Of a stretch of DNA of 64,000 bases, positions 33,860 through 42,622 are shown in pieces; within the stretch, counting starts at the first letter, position 1; each line of letters starts with the position of its first letter. The notes beneath the pieces are model-generated. The model was not told the DNA's origin. It ran no database searches and saw only the letters and a list, made by a program, of their open reading frames with translations. Source of the stretch: Korobacter sp963703075 (GTDB lineage Bacteria; Acidobacteriota; Terriglobia; Terriglobales; Acidobacteriaceae). Made by a program: the position numbers and the translations under genes. The stretch is taken from positions 62,001 to 126,000 of the forward strand of contig OY969786.1 of assembly GCA_963703075.1 (NCBI GenBank), in the 5' to 3' direction.

Positions 33860-34678
33860 ATGCCGGAACTTCCTGAAGTTGAAACCATTGCAAATGGGCT
33901 AAACAAGCGGGTCGCGGGCGCCACCATTGAGTCCGTGTGGATTGGCGAAAAGCGTCAGCCGCTCAAGTCGGACGCGCAGGCCATTGCTTCGATGCTGGAG
34001 GGCGCGCGGATCAAGCATGTGCGGCGGGTGGGTAAGCACATTGTTGCCGACCTCGACGAAGCGAATGGCGATCCGCGAGGACAGTGGATCATTCACCTCG
34101 GCATGACGGGAAACACACTGGTTGCCGATCCGGCGACGGAGATCCCGAAGCACACCCACCTCATTGCAAAGATTTCGTCGGGTAAAGAGATTCGTTTCGT
34201 CGATCCGCGGATGTTCGGCAAATTGGCAGTGGTGCCGACGTCGAAAGCCTTCGCGGCGGCGGGCTTGGAGCCGTTGCAGGTTTCTGTAGAAGATTTTCAG
34301 CGGCTGTTCCGTGGAAGAAATACGCCGATCAAGAGCGCCCTGCTCAACCAGAAATTGTTGAGCGGGGTAGGAAACATTTATGCCGATGAGTCGTTGTTTC
34401 GGGCTGGCATTCGGCCGCGGCGCAAGGCAAAATCGTTGACCCGGGCCGAGCTTGTGAAGCTGCATGCCAAGGTGGGAGAGGTGCTGCGCGAGGCGGTGGA
34501 AGCAGGCGGCTCATCGGTGAATGACTACGTGGATTCGGACGGGAATGAGGGCTTCTTTCAGCTGCGACACAACGTTTACCAGCGGACGGGGCAGGCGTGC
34601 CTGGTGTGCAAAACGCCGATCAAGAGAGTGGTAGTGGGTGGGCGAAGCAGCCATTACTGCCCGAGGTGCCAGAAATAG
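33860..34678 (+). CDS. mutM: Formamidopyrimidine-DNA glycosylase (8-oxoguanine)
   Basis: The 272-aa protein starts MPELPEVET, giving the catalytic Pro2 and Glu3 after Met removal. The N-terminal beta-sandwich includes the lysine in RRVGKHIVADL. A helix-two-turn-helix follows (LLNQKLLSGVGNIYADESLF). The C-terminal zinc finger has CLVC and CPRC pairs at the very end. It excises 8-oxoguanine and formamidopyrimidines and cleaves the abasic site. It is monocistronic, followed by 116 nt before the ROK kinase gene. Confidence 0.97.
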   Translation: MPELPEVETIANGLNKRVAGATIESVWIGEKRQPLKSDAQAIASMLEGARIKHVRRVGKHIVADLDEANGDPRGQWIIHLGMTGNTLVADPATEIPKHTHLIAKISSGKEIRFVDPRMFGKLAVVPTSKAFAAAGLEPLQVSVEDFQRLFRGRNTPIKSALLNQKLLSGVGNIYADESLFRAGIRPRRKAKSLTRAELVKLHAKVGEVLREAVEAGGSSVNDYVDSDGNEGFFQLRHNVYQRTGQACLVCKTPIKRVVVGGRSSHYCPRCQK

Positions 34679-34794
34679 TTTCCAGATTACAAAGGATTCT
34701 TGCCAGATTTAAAACGTTTCAGCGACAATGGCGGTGGTGATCCGAGGCCGGGTGTCTGTCTAGTCTCAACACACGTGAAACGATAGGAAGCGCT

Positions 34795-35841
34795 ATGTCT
34801 TATTCAATTGGAGTGGACCTCGGAGGTACGAACCTTCGCATCGCGGCGGTGAACGACCGCGGCACGCTTCTGGAAAAGGTGACGCTGGGCACGCAGGTGC
34901 AACGGGGGCGCGAATATGTCATCAGCGAGATGACCTCGGCGATCCGCAGCGTGACGGAAAAATATAAGGGACACGGCGAACTGGCAGGCATTGGGATCGG
35001 CGTGCCGGGATTTATCGACATGGATACGGGCACGGTGCGGGAGTCGCCGAATTTGCCCGGATGGGCTGACTACCCGGTGCACCAGGACATTGAGCACCGG
35101 CTGGGGACCAAGGTCGTGCTCGAGAATGACGCAAACGCTGCAGCGATGGGCGAAAAGTGGCTGGGCGCCGGACGCGACGTGGATGACATGGTGATGTTCA
35201 CGCTGGGCACGGGCGTAGGCGGCGGCATTGTGCTGCATGGGCGGGTGTGGCACGGCATGAAAGGCATGGCCGGAGAGCTGGGCCACAGCATGGTGGTTCC
35301 CGACGGGCATCCATGCGGGTGCGGAAGCCATGGATGCCTGGAGCAATATGCGTCGGCGACGGCGATTGTGCGCATGGCGCGCGAAGCGGTGGCGCAAGGA
35401 ATGTCGCACGCATTGGAGAATGCATCGCGGAACGACGTGGAATTCAGCTCGAAGGTTGTGTATCAGCTCGCGATCCAAGGCGACCAGGCGGCACAGGATG
35501 TGTTCAACCGGGTAGGGCGCACGCTGGGGATTGCGATTGGAAACTTCGTAAACGCGCTGAATCTTCCGATGTATGTGATCGGAGGCGGGGTGGTGAGCGC
35601 GTGGGATGCGTTCAGCCCGGCGATGTTCGAAGAAATGCGGGTACGTTCGTTTATCTACCGCGTGACCGCGCCGGAAGCGGTACGAGCGGGGGAGAAGCGG
35701 ACCATCGTGACGCGTGCTTTGCTGGGCAGCGACGCCGGACTGTTTGGGGCGGCGCGGTTGCCCATGTTATTGGCCGATGGGTCGCAGCCAGTGCAGGCGA
35801 AAGAGGGTGTTTCGGGAACTCCGATGGCGGGCACGCGCTAG
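34795..35841 (+). CDS. ROK family sugar kinase (glucokinase-like)
   Basis: The 348-aa kinase starts MSYSIGVDLGGTNLRIAAVN with the phosphate-binding DLGGTN. It carries the catalytic-base segment VLENDANAAAMGE, the ROK signature TLGTGVGGGIVLHGRVWHG and the zinc-binding CGCGSHGCLEQ. These indicate phosphorylation of glucose or a related sugar such as N-acetylglucosamine or N-acetylmannosamine. There is no N-terminal winged helix, so it is a kinase rather than a ROK repressor. It ends at a strong terminator. Confidence 0.92.
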   Translation: MSYSIGVDLGGTNLRIAAVNDRGTLLEKVTLGTQVQRGREYVISEMTSAIRSVTEKYKGHGELAGIGIGVPGFIDMDTGTVRESPNLPGWADYPVHQDIEHRLGTKVVLENDANAAAMGEKWLGAGRDVDDMVMFTLGTGVGGGIVLHGRVWHGMKGMAGELGHSMVVPDGHPCGCGSHGCLEQYASATAIVRMAREAVAQGMSHALENASRNDVEFSSKVVYQLAIQGDQAAQDVFNRVGRTLGIAIGNFVNALNLPMYVIGGGVVSAWDAFSPAMFEEMRVRSFIYRVTAPEAVRAGEKRTIVTRALLGSDAGLFGAARLPMLLADGSQPVQAKEGVSGTPMAGTR

Positions 35842-35859
35842 ACTTTAAGGAGAACGATG

Positions 35860-35883
35860 AAGGCCGCCTAACGGCGGCCTTTT
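35860..35883 (+). terminator. Rho-independent terminator after the ROK kinase
   Basis: A perfect stem AAGGCCGCC/GGCGGCCTT (loop TAAC) is followed by TTTTGC, 19 nt past the stop. It separates the convergent ROK and hisC genes. Confidence 0.85.
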
Positions 35884-35898
35884 GCTTTGCGACGACAA

Positions 35899-37023
35899 TT
35901 AGCGAACAGGTTCCTTGGCAAGAACCTTCTGGAGCGCATGGAGGAAGTTGCGGTTTTGGTCAGGGTTGCCGATGGTGACGCGCAGTCCCTTGGGGATTCC
36001 CCATCCGCCGAGCGGGCGGACGATGACGCCGGAACGTTCCAGCGCCTTGGCGATGCCGGGCGCGTCGTCTTCCACTTCGAAGAAGACGAAATTCGCCCAG
36101 GTGGGAACGACGTGCAGCCCCATGGTACGCAACCCTTTCACGAGGACCTCAGCACCCACGGCATTGTTCTCCACGGTGCGGCGCAGGTGCTCGTCGTCGT
36201 GCAAAGCGGCGATGGCGGCAGCTTCGCCGATGCTGGTGGTCTGGAAGGCAGTACGCACCCGGGCAAGGTAGTTCATCAGTTCGGGATCGCCGATGCCGAA
36301 GCCGACGCGAACGCCGGCCAGGCCGTGGGTCTTGGAGAAGGTGCGCAACACGATGACTTTGCGTCCTTCTTTCACGTAGCGCACGGAGTGGGAGTATTCG
36401 ACGCCGCGCAACTCGGCCAGGTGCTTGGCGAAATCGTAATAAGCTTCGTCAATCACGGTCACCACGCTGTCGGGCACGCGATTGAGGTAATCATCCATCG
36501 CCTTGGCGTCGAACATAGTGCCGGTGGGATTGTTGGGATTCGCGAGGAAGACGACGCGGGTGCGATCATCGATGGCCTTCAATATGCCGTCGAGGTCGAA
36601 GCCGTCGTCCTTGGCGGGAACGAGCTTCAGGGTCGCGCCGGCGGCGCGGGTCACGATGGGATAAACGATGAAGGTGCGTTCGCTGGTGATGGCGTTCAGC
36701 CCGGGTGCGAGCAGGGTTCGGCCGATCATATCGAGACACGGGGTAGATCCGCCGGTAACGAGGACGTGGTCGGGCGTGACGCCTTCATTTTCCGCGATTT
36801 TCCTGGCCAGTTCGGGGGCGCCGTTCTCGGGATAAAGGTGCACCTCGCGGAGAGCGTGCTGCATTGCTTCGAGGGCGCGCGGTGACGGACCGAACGGATT
36901 TTCGTTCGAGGCCATCTTGGTGCACTTGATGCCGGTTTCTTCTTCGGCCTGCCGCAGGGGCTTACCTGGAACGTAGGAACCGAGGGCGCGGAGGTGGGCC
37001 GGAACCATGTCTTCGTACTTCAT
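35899..37023 (-). CDS. hisC: Histidinol-phosphate aminotransferase
   Basis: The 374-aa PLP enzyme of fold type I has the glycine-rich start of the cofactor site (VTGGSTPCLD). FLANPNNPTGTMF and IDEAYYDFA precede the PLP lysine near residue 230 in TFSKTHGLAGVRVG. It catalyses histidinol-phosphate plus 2-oxoglutarate in histidine synthesis, though close relatives also act on aromatic amino acids. Its ATG overlaps the stop of the pseudouridine synthase gene by 4 nt. No other his genes are present. Confidence 0.92.
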   Translation of the reverse strand: MKYEDMVPAHLRALGSYVPGKPLRQAEEETGIKCTKMASNENPFGPSPRALEAMQHALREVHLYPENGAPELARKIAENEGVTPDHVLVTGGSTPCLDMIGRTLLAPGLNAITSERTFIVYPIVTRAAGATLKLVPAKDDGFDLDGILKAIDDRTRVVFLANPNNPTGTMFDAKAMDDYLNRVPDSVVTVIDEAYYDFAKHLAELRGVEYSHSVRYVKEGRKVIVLRTFSKTHGLAGVRVGFGIGDPELMNYLARVRTAFQTTSIGEAAAIAALHDDEHLRRTVENNAVGAEVLVKGLRTMGLHVVPTWANFVFFEVEDDAPGIAKALERSGVIVRPLGGWGIPKGLRVTIGNPDQNRNFLHALQKVLAKEPVR

Positions 37024-38918
37024 CGCTTGTCCTTGGGCTTACGGAAGGGGCGCTTGGGAGCGCGGCCTTCCGGGCCTCGGCGCGGAGTTCGAGGTCCGCG
37101 CCCACCCGATTCTAGCTTTCCGGTGAATCGCTTGGCGACCTTATCGACGAATTCCTGGGACCGCGGTTCCTCCCGTTCCGGAACGGGGCGATCGGTGCGC
37201 GGGCGAAAGTCCTTGCGCGGACCTCCGGGCTTCTTGCCGAACCGATCGCCGGTGAAAGGACGTCCGGAGCCTGGGCGGCGCTCGCCTCCCGCTCCTCGTT
37301 CTTTGCCTCCGGAGCGGAACGCAGGCCGATCGTCGCGCTTGCCGCGAAATGTCTTGCCTCCGGCGGGTTTGCCGCGAAACGGACGGGCTGAACTGCCTTC
37401 ACGCGCTGCGTCGCCACGCTCGAAGCGTTTGGCGCCCGTGCTGGGGCGATCTCCGCGATCGGGACGGGCACCGAACTTGGGCCGACCAGCGAATGGCGGA
37501 CGCGAGCCCGTGCGTGCCGGCGGACGTCCGAAACTCTTACCACGTGATTCTCCACCGGCTGCAGGGCGGCCGCGGAATGGCCGCCCGCCGCTCGAACTGC
37601 TGGAAGCGAACCGGGACGGACGAGCCGAGGGACGACTTGCACCCTCGCGTCGAGCGGGCGGCTTGCCAGACCTCGGACGCGCTCCGCGCGCATCGTCAGG
37701 GCGGCCACGGAAGGCTGGGCGTTCACTGCCTTCGCGCTTCTGGAACTTCGGACGCTCACCGCGCGCATCGTCAGGGCGGCCACGGAAGGCTGGACGCTCA
37801 CTGCCTTCGCGTTTTTGGAATTTCGGGCGCGCACCGCGTGCATCGTCGCGGCGGCCGCGGAATGCGGGGCGCTCACCACCTTCACGTTTCTGAAACCTCG
37901 GGCGCTCAAAGCGTTCACGAGGCGCTTCGACTTCGCGTTTACCTTCCGCATCAAAGCGTGCTGTGCGAGTACGTTCCTCGCGGGGAGCTTCGAACTCTGA
38001 GCGATCTTTGTAGGAGCCTTTCTGAAACGGGGCACGTTCGCCGGTGCGGCCTCTGCCGAAGGCGGGACGCTCGCCGCGTCCGCCTTTGCTAGCGCGTGGC
38101 CGCTCGTCGCGGGCGCGGGGAACGGCATGCTGGCCTTCCGCCGCCTGCTTCAGGCGTGTAACCTCGGCGCCGTTCAGGATGCGGAACACGCCATTCTCGA
38201 CATCGAGCTTGAGGGGACCATATTCCACGCGCTTGATCTTCTCGACGTGATGGCCGACGAAGTCGAACATGCGACGGATCTGGCGGTTGCGACCTTCGGT
38301 GAGAGTGACCTCATACCAGGGATTGTCGCCTTCGCGCGAGAGCTCAATTTTTGCCGGAGCGGTCTTTACCGGGGTGGAGCGACGCTTGTCGCCACCGAAT
38401 TTTCCGCCATCGCCGGGAGCGGCGTGGACGTGGCCTTGCTCGGCGGGAAGCTGCACGCCATCGCGCAGTTGCTGGATCTGCTCTTCCGTCGGTTCGCCGC
38501 TGACCTTGACGAGATATTTTTTCGGCACATGGGTGGAAGCGTGGGTGAGCTTGGCAGCCATCTCGCCATCGTTGGTCAGCAGAAGCAGGCCTTCGCTGAG
38601 GTAGTCGAGCCGACCGACGGGATAAACGCGCGCGGGAATCGCCTTCACCAAGTCCATAACGGTGGGGCGGCCTTCGGGATCGGTCACGGTGGTGACGTAG
38701 CCCTTGGGTTTGTGGAGCAGCACGTAGACCTGCTCTTCCGCCTTTATAGATTTGCCGTCGACGCGAATGTCGTCCGTGGCGGGATCGGCTTTCGATCCGA
38801 GCTCACTCTTGACTTCGCCGTTCACGGTGATACGGCCGGAGGTGATCAGTTCTTCCGCTTTGCGGCGGGAAGCCACGCCGGCAGCCGCGATGATTTTTTG
38901 CAAACGTTCGGAAGCCAT
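37020..38918 (-). CDS. rluB: 23S rRNA pseudouridine synthase (RluB/RsuA family) with long Arg/Gly-rich tail
   Basis: The 632-aa protein has an S4 RNA-binding domain (residues 1-60, MASERLQKIIAAAGVASRRKA). The RsuA/RluB catalytic domain has the active Asp near residue 103 in GRLDYLSEGLLLL and RNRQIRRMFDFVGH later. Family members are 240-300 aa. Here residues from about 275 to 632 are a low-complexity Arg/Gly/Pro/Lys-rich tail with three near-identical 25-residue units (PKFQKREGSERPAFRGRPDD type). The tail probably binds RNA non-specifically or scaffolds ribosome assembly. It is part of the site-2 protease-trpS-scpA-scpB-rluB-hisC run, 8 nt after scpB. Confidence 0.92.
   Translation of the reverse strand: MASERLQKIIAAAGVASRRKAEELITSGRITVNGEVKSELGSKADPATDDIRVDGKSIKAEEQVYVLLHKPKGYVTTVTDPEGRPTVMDLVKAIPARVYPVGRLDYLSEGLLLLTNDGEMAAKLTHASTHVPKKYLVKVSGEPTEEQIQQLRDGVQLPAEQGHVHAAPGDGGKFGGDKRRSTPVKTAPAKIELSREGDNPWYEVTLTEGRNRQIRRMFDFVGHHVEKIKRVEYGPLKLDVENGVFRILNGAEVTRLKQAAEGQHAVPRARDERPRASKGGRGERPAFGRGRTGERAPFQKGSYKDRSEFEAPREERTRTARFDAEGKREVEAPRERFERPRFQKREGGERPAFRGRRDDARGARPKFQKREGSERPAFRGRPDDARGERPKFQKREGSERPAFRGRPDDARGARPRSGKPPARREGASRPSARPSRFASSSSSGGRPFRGRPAAGGESRGKSFGRPPARTGSRPPFAGRPKFGARPDRGDRPSTGAKRFERGDAAREGSSARPFRGKPAGGKTFRGKRDDRPAFRSGGKERGAGGERRPGSGRPFTGDRFGKKPGGPRKDFRPRTDRPVPEREEPRSQEFVDKVAKRFTGKLESGGRGPRTPRRGPEGRAPKRPFRKPKDKR
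37684..37908 (-). repeat. Three 75-bp in-frame tandem repeats inside the RluB tail
   Basis: Units begin at 37684, 37759 and 37834 with CCGCGCGCATCGTC or a one-base variant. The period is exactly 75 bp, encoding 25 residues each (core FQKREG.ERPAFRGR.DDARG). Copies 1 and 2 are nearly identical; copy 3 has diverged. An in-frame repeat of this kind can change tail length by slippage or recombination. Confidence 0.8.
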
Positions 38919-38926
38919 TTTGAGCC

Positions 38927-39865
38927 TTACGCTTTCTCGGTGGTTGAGCCGTGCACTTCGGTTGTACTGGTATTCGACTCGCCGTCGGGCTCAATCGGTG
39001 CAGAGACAGCGGCATTTTCGGCCGCTTCCGCGACTTCTTCGTCCTGTTGCTCGACCATTTCATCCTGGCGCGCCATCATGGCGTCGTCCGCTTGCCCGGC
39101 CTCGGAGGAGGAGGGCGCGGTTTCAGCTTCGAAGATTACGCCCTGTCCGGCATCGCCGAGTTTTTCAAACTCTTCCATGCTGGGCAGCTCGTTGACATCG
39201 CGCAGACCGAAGCGGAGAAGAAATTCCTTTGTGGTCTTGTAGAGAATGGGACGACCGATGACTTGCTTGCGGCCGGCGGTGGTGACCAGCTTGCGATCGA
39301 GGAGGGTGGCAATCACGCCAGAGGAATCAACACCGCGAATCTCGCTGACCTCAGGCGCGGTGACAGGCTGCTTGTAGGCGACGACGGCGAGGGTCTCGAG
39401 GGCCTGCAACGAGAGGCGGATCGGCGGTTTCAGGCTCTTGGCAAAGCCGACGACCAGATCGTGGTGCTCGGGCTTGGTGGCCATGCGGTAACCGCCGGCA
39501 ATTTGGCGAATTTCAATACCACGGATATCAACCTGGTAGTCAGCCGTGAGTTCTGCCAGCACGATGCGAAGGCGTGCCTTCACGGCGGTCAGCTCGGGAT
39601 CTTTCGCTTTTTTCTTCGCCGGAGGAGCGGCTGCTTCGGTGCCGGCAGCTTCCGCGCTCGGCTCGCCGGTAATTTCGGGTGCGGCTTCGACCTCGGGTTC
39701 AGCCGGAAGCTCCGGAGTCTCGGGTACGGGTTCCGCGGGGTTGGAGGAGGCTTCAGTTGCGAGCTCCCCGAGCACATCATTCTTCAACAGCGCGGCCATC
39801 TGGTCGACGGTTACCGGCTCTTCGGCGGCGTAGATGATTGCTTCGAGTTTTCCCTTGAGAGACAT
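38927..39865 (-). CDS. scpB: Segregation and condensation protein B
   Basis: The 312-aa protein carries ScpB winged-helix elements: MSLKGKLEAIIYAAEEPVTVDQ at the start, LSLQALETLAVVAYKQPVTAPEVSEIRGVDSSGV in the core (seen as consecutive blocks) and GRPILYKTTKEFLLRFGL. Typical ScpB is about 180-200 aa. Extra length comes from a Glu/Pro/Ala-rich insertion at about residues 38-92 inside the first domain and an acidic tail after about 240. It joins SMC and ScpA in chromosome condensation. It lies 86 nt after scpA. Confidence 0.93.
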   Translation of the reverse strand: MSLKGKLEAIIYAAEEPVTVDQMAALLKNDVLGELATEASSNPAEPVPETPELPAEPEVEAAPEITGEPSAEAAGTEAAAPPAKKKAKDPELTAVKARLRIVLAELTADYQVDIRGIEIRQIAGGYRMATKPEHHDLVVGFAKSLKPPIRLSLQALETLAVVAYKQPVTAPEVSEIRGVDSSGVIATLLDRKLVTTAGRKQVIGRPILYKTTKEFLLRFGLRDVNELPSMEEFEKLGDAGQGVIFEAETAPSSSEAGQADDAMMARQDEMVEQQDEEVAEAAENAAVSAPIEPDGESNTSTTEVHGSTTEKA

Positions 39866-39951
39866 GACGTTTCGGTTTCCCTCTTTATGCTCGTCTCACG
39901 ACGGTGCGGCATTGTGCGTTCATGGCGTTCCAGCAGAGTGCGCGGCGGAAC

Positions 39952-40812
39952 TTACTTCCAGTCGTCGCGTACGGCGCTTTGCTCGGCCATGATGTCATCG
40001 AAGTGCGCGTCTTTCTTGATCACGATGTCGCCGAAGACGCTGTCTTGCCGGGCGAGCACCGCTTGCAAACGGATCAGTTCGAGAAGCGCCAGGAATGCGC
40101 AAATCAGCGCATTGCGGCTGTTCAAGGGCTTCAGCAGAGCCTTGAGGCGGATCGGCCGTTCTTCCAGAGAAAGCCGGCGGCGCATGTAGTCGATCATCTG
40201 GCCAACGGTAACCGATTCATCGGCGACATTGAAGGTCGGCTTGGAACGCGCACGATCGAGGATCTCGCGGAAGGTTTTCACGAGATCGATCACGTCGGCG
40301 GCCATCTCCGCTTCGGCGCCCTCGGCGTTCTTGAACTCCTTCATCGCGGGATTGCTCAGCACCGCATCTTCGATCTGTTGCTTCTGCATCAGCATCTGCG
40401 CGGCGGTCTTGAATCGCTCATGCTCGAGGAGGCGATTCACCAACTCCATGCGTGGATCGTCCTCTGCGCCGGCAACCGCGTCGGGATCGCGCGGCAACAA
40501 CATCTTCGACTTGATGTGAATGAGCAGCGAAGCCATATAAATGAATTCGGCGGCAACATCCACGTCGATGTTCTTGATGTGCTCGGTGTAGGTCAGGTAC
40601 TGGCGCGTGATCTTGGCGATGGGGATGTCGTAAATGTCGATGTCCTGCTTGCGAACGAGATCGAGCAGCAGGTCGAGAGGGCCGTCGTAGATCTGGCCGA
40701 CGATAATCGAGAAGACGGAATCATCGCGCTCCGGCGGCCGCTTGGTTTCCTGCGCGGCGGGAGCAGCTTCCAAAGAGGCCTTGGGCGCTTTGTTCTCGGT
40801 CGGCTCTGGCAT
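39952..40812 (-). CDS. scpA: Segregation and condensation protein A
   Basis: The 286-aa kleisin has the typical ScpA core: YDGPLDLLLDLVRKQDIDIYDIPIA, then EFIYMASLLIHIKSKMLLP, and a C-terminal winged-helix region (NSRNALICAFLALLELIRL). An N-terminal Ala/Pro/Lys-rich stretch of about 30 residues precedes the core. It bridges SMC heads with ScpB. It starts 2 nt after the trpS stop, so translation is coupled. Confidence 0.95.
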   Translation of the reverse strand: MPEPTENKAPKASLEAAPAAQETKRPPERDDSVFSIIVGQIYDGPLDLLLDLVRKQDIDIYDIPIAKITRQYLTYTEHIKNIDVDVAAEFIYMASLLIHIKSKMLLPRDPDAVAGAEDDPRMELVNRLLEHERFKTAAQMLMQKQQIEDAVLSNPAMKEFKNAEGAEAEMAADVIDLVKTFREILDRARSKPTFNVADESVTVGQMIDYMRRRLSLEERPIRLKALLKPLNSRNALICAFLALLELIRLQAVLARQDSVFGDIVIKKDAHFDDIMAEQSAVRDDWK

Positions 40813-40814
40813 GG

Positions 40815-41900
40815 CTACTTCGTCCCTGTAGTGGCGGCGTTGTTTTGCGGCTCGTAGTTATGCGAGAAGTTCATGGCTTCGCGCACTTCGACCATGGTTT
40901 TTTCGGCAGAGACACGCGCCTTGGCGGAGCCGGCCTCGAGGATATCCCAAACCATCTTTGGATTGGCGTCGTAGCGGGCGCGGCATTCCTGGATGGGAGC
41001 AAGGACGCGCATCACGCTGTCCGCCGCCCAAGACTTGCATTGAATGCAGCCGATGCCGGCGGTGCGACAACCTTCGTTGACCTTCGCGATGGTTTCGGCG
41101 TCGCTAAAGATTTTATGCAGGTCGCCGACGGGGCAGATGTCGGGATTGCCGGGGTCGGTGCGGCGCACGCGGGCCGGATCGGTGACCATCGTCTTGAGTT
41201 TGGCACGCACCTCGGCTTCGGGATCGGAGAGCAGGATGCTGTTGCCATACGATTTCGACATCTTGCGGCCATCCGTGCCGGGCAGTTTTGCGGCGGGCGT
41301 GAGCAGCGGCTTGGGCTCAGGGAATACCGAATCGCGCTGCGGATCGAAAGCGCCGGTGCGGATTTTCCGCGGATAGAACTGATTGAAACGGCGAGCGATT
41401 TCGCGGCTGATTTCGAGGTGCGGCACCTGGTCTTCGCCAACCGGGACGTACTGTGCTTGATAGATGAGGATGTCGGAGGTCATCAACACGGGATAGCCGA
41501 GGAACCCGAAGGTGCTGAGATCTTTGTCTTTGATGTTTTCGCGCTGTTCTTTGTAAGTGGGCACGCGCTCGAGCCAGCCGAGCGGGGTAATCATCGAGAG
41601 CAGGAGGTTCAACTCCGCATGTTGGGGAACGTGCGACTGGATAAACATCGTTGAGTGTTCGGGGTCGAGGCCGGCGGAAAGAAAATCGATAACCAGATCC
41701 ACACAGCTCTGCTTCACGTCGGAAGTGTCGGCGTAGTTCGTGGTCAGGGCGTGCCAGTCGGCAACGAAATAGAAGCAATCGTACTGGTCCTGCAATTTAA
41801 CCCAATTCTGCAGGGCGCCGACATAGTGGCCGAGGTGAAGTTTTCCCGTGGGGCGCATCCCACTTAACACGCGCGCTTTGGTGTTTTCCATGTTCGACAT
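40815..41900 (-). CDS. trpS: Tryptophanyl-tRNA synthetase
   Basis: The 361-aa class I synthetase shows the HIGH-type motif PTGKLHLGHYVG and the KMSKS loop DGRKMSKSYGNS. The CxxC-like pair near 'GIGCIQCKS' is a zinc-type insertion seen in some TrpRS. ATG 41900 overlaps the upstream stop by one base (TGATG); a second ATG at 41891 is possible. It charges tRNA-Trp. It sits in an operon with a membrane protease and the scpAB genes, an arrangement set by neighbourhood rather than pathway. Confidence 0.95.
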   Translation of the reverse strand: MSNMENTKARVLSGMRPTGKLHLGHYVGALQNWVKLQDQYDCFYFVADWHALTTNYADTSDVKQSCVDLVIDFLSAGLDPEHSTMFIQSHVPQHAELNLLLSMITPLGWLERVPTYKEQRENIKDKDLSTFGFLGYPVLMTSDILIYQAQYVPVGEDQVPHLEISREIARRFNQFYPRKIRTGAFDPQRDSVFPEPKPLLTPAAKLPGTDGRKMSKSYGNSILLSDPEAEVRAKLKTMVTDPARVRRTDPGNPDICPVGDLHKIFSDAETIAKVNEGCRTAGIGCIQCKSWAADSVMRVLAPIQECRARYDANPKMVWDILEAGSAKARVSAEKTMVEVREAMNFSHNYEPQNNAATTGTK

Positions 41901-42544
41901 CACGACAAGAAGACCCGGTCGATCAGCACATAGGCTGGCCGAAACAAGTAACCGAGGAAATTGAAGTACCAGTTGGCGATGAAGAGCAGCATCAACCCGT
42001 AGGTGCCGAGCCGGTCGTAGGTCGCGAGCGCGGACCCGGAAAGAAAATGGCGGATGACGTGGCTGCCGTCGAGCGGCGGCACGGGGATCAAATTGAAGAT
42101 GGCAAGCACCAGGTTGATGGTGACGGACGACAACAGAAGATACAGAAGCGGAGCGGCGCTGGAATGCATGCGCGGCGCGCCATTCATCGAAAGATAGATC
42201 TTCAGCATGATCCCAAAAACGATGAGCAGGAGCACGTTGCTGGCGGGACCGGCGAGGGAGACGAGGATATCGTCGGCCACCGGGCGCTTAAAATTGCGAG
42301 GGTCGACGGGCGTAGGCCGGGCCCAGCCGATAAACCCGATGCCGGAGAGCATGCCGATCAGCGGAATGAGGATGCTGCCGAAGGGGTCGATATGGCGCAA
42401 GGGGTTTAGCGTGATCCGTCCAAGCATCTTCGCCGTGGGGTCGCCGCAGCGCGCAGCCGTCCATGCATGGGCGGCCTCGTGGAGGCTGATCGCAAACAGG
42501 AATGCGACCATATCGAAGAAGATTCTGGCGGGATCGAAGGACAT
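41900..42544 (-). CDS. Site-2 protease family protein (peptidase M50)
   Basis: The product is about 214 aa (ATG 42544; an in-frame GTG at 42565 is an alternative). It has the intramembrane zinc site HEAAH in a hydrophobic helix (FAISLHEAAHAW) and the second ligand motif PPLDGSH in a later helix. Four to five membrane segments are visible, with no PDZ domain. It is of the short group 3-like S2P type seen upstream of trpS-scpAB in many bacteria. It probably cleaves membrane-bound signals; the target is unknown. Confidence 0.92.
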   Translation of the reverse strand: MSFDPARIFFDMVAFLFAISLHEAAHAWTAARCGDPTAKMLGRITLNPLRHIDPFGSILIPLIGMLSGIGFIGWARPTPVDPRNFKRPVADDILVSLAGPASNVLLLIVFGIMLKIYLSMNGAPRMHSSAAPLLYLLLSSVTINLVLAIFNLIPVPPLDGSHVIRHFLSGSALATYDRLGTYGLMLLFIANWYFNFLGYLFRPAYVLIDRVFLS

Positions 42545-42622
42545 AACCGACTTCGATACTATCACGCGGAAGTGGCGGAATTACGCAGGGTTGAAGGGGG
42601 TGCGGCGCTCGCAGAGGGACGG

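Noticed and set aside
36994..37893. 299-codon plus-strand open frame opposite the RluB tail, and a 338-codon minus frame at 37112-38128
   Set aside because: Both are extreme low-complexity Arg/Pro/Ala sequences produced by the GC-rich repeats of the tail; the RluB frame has a recognisable enzyme domain and the others do not.
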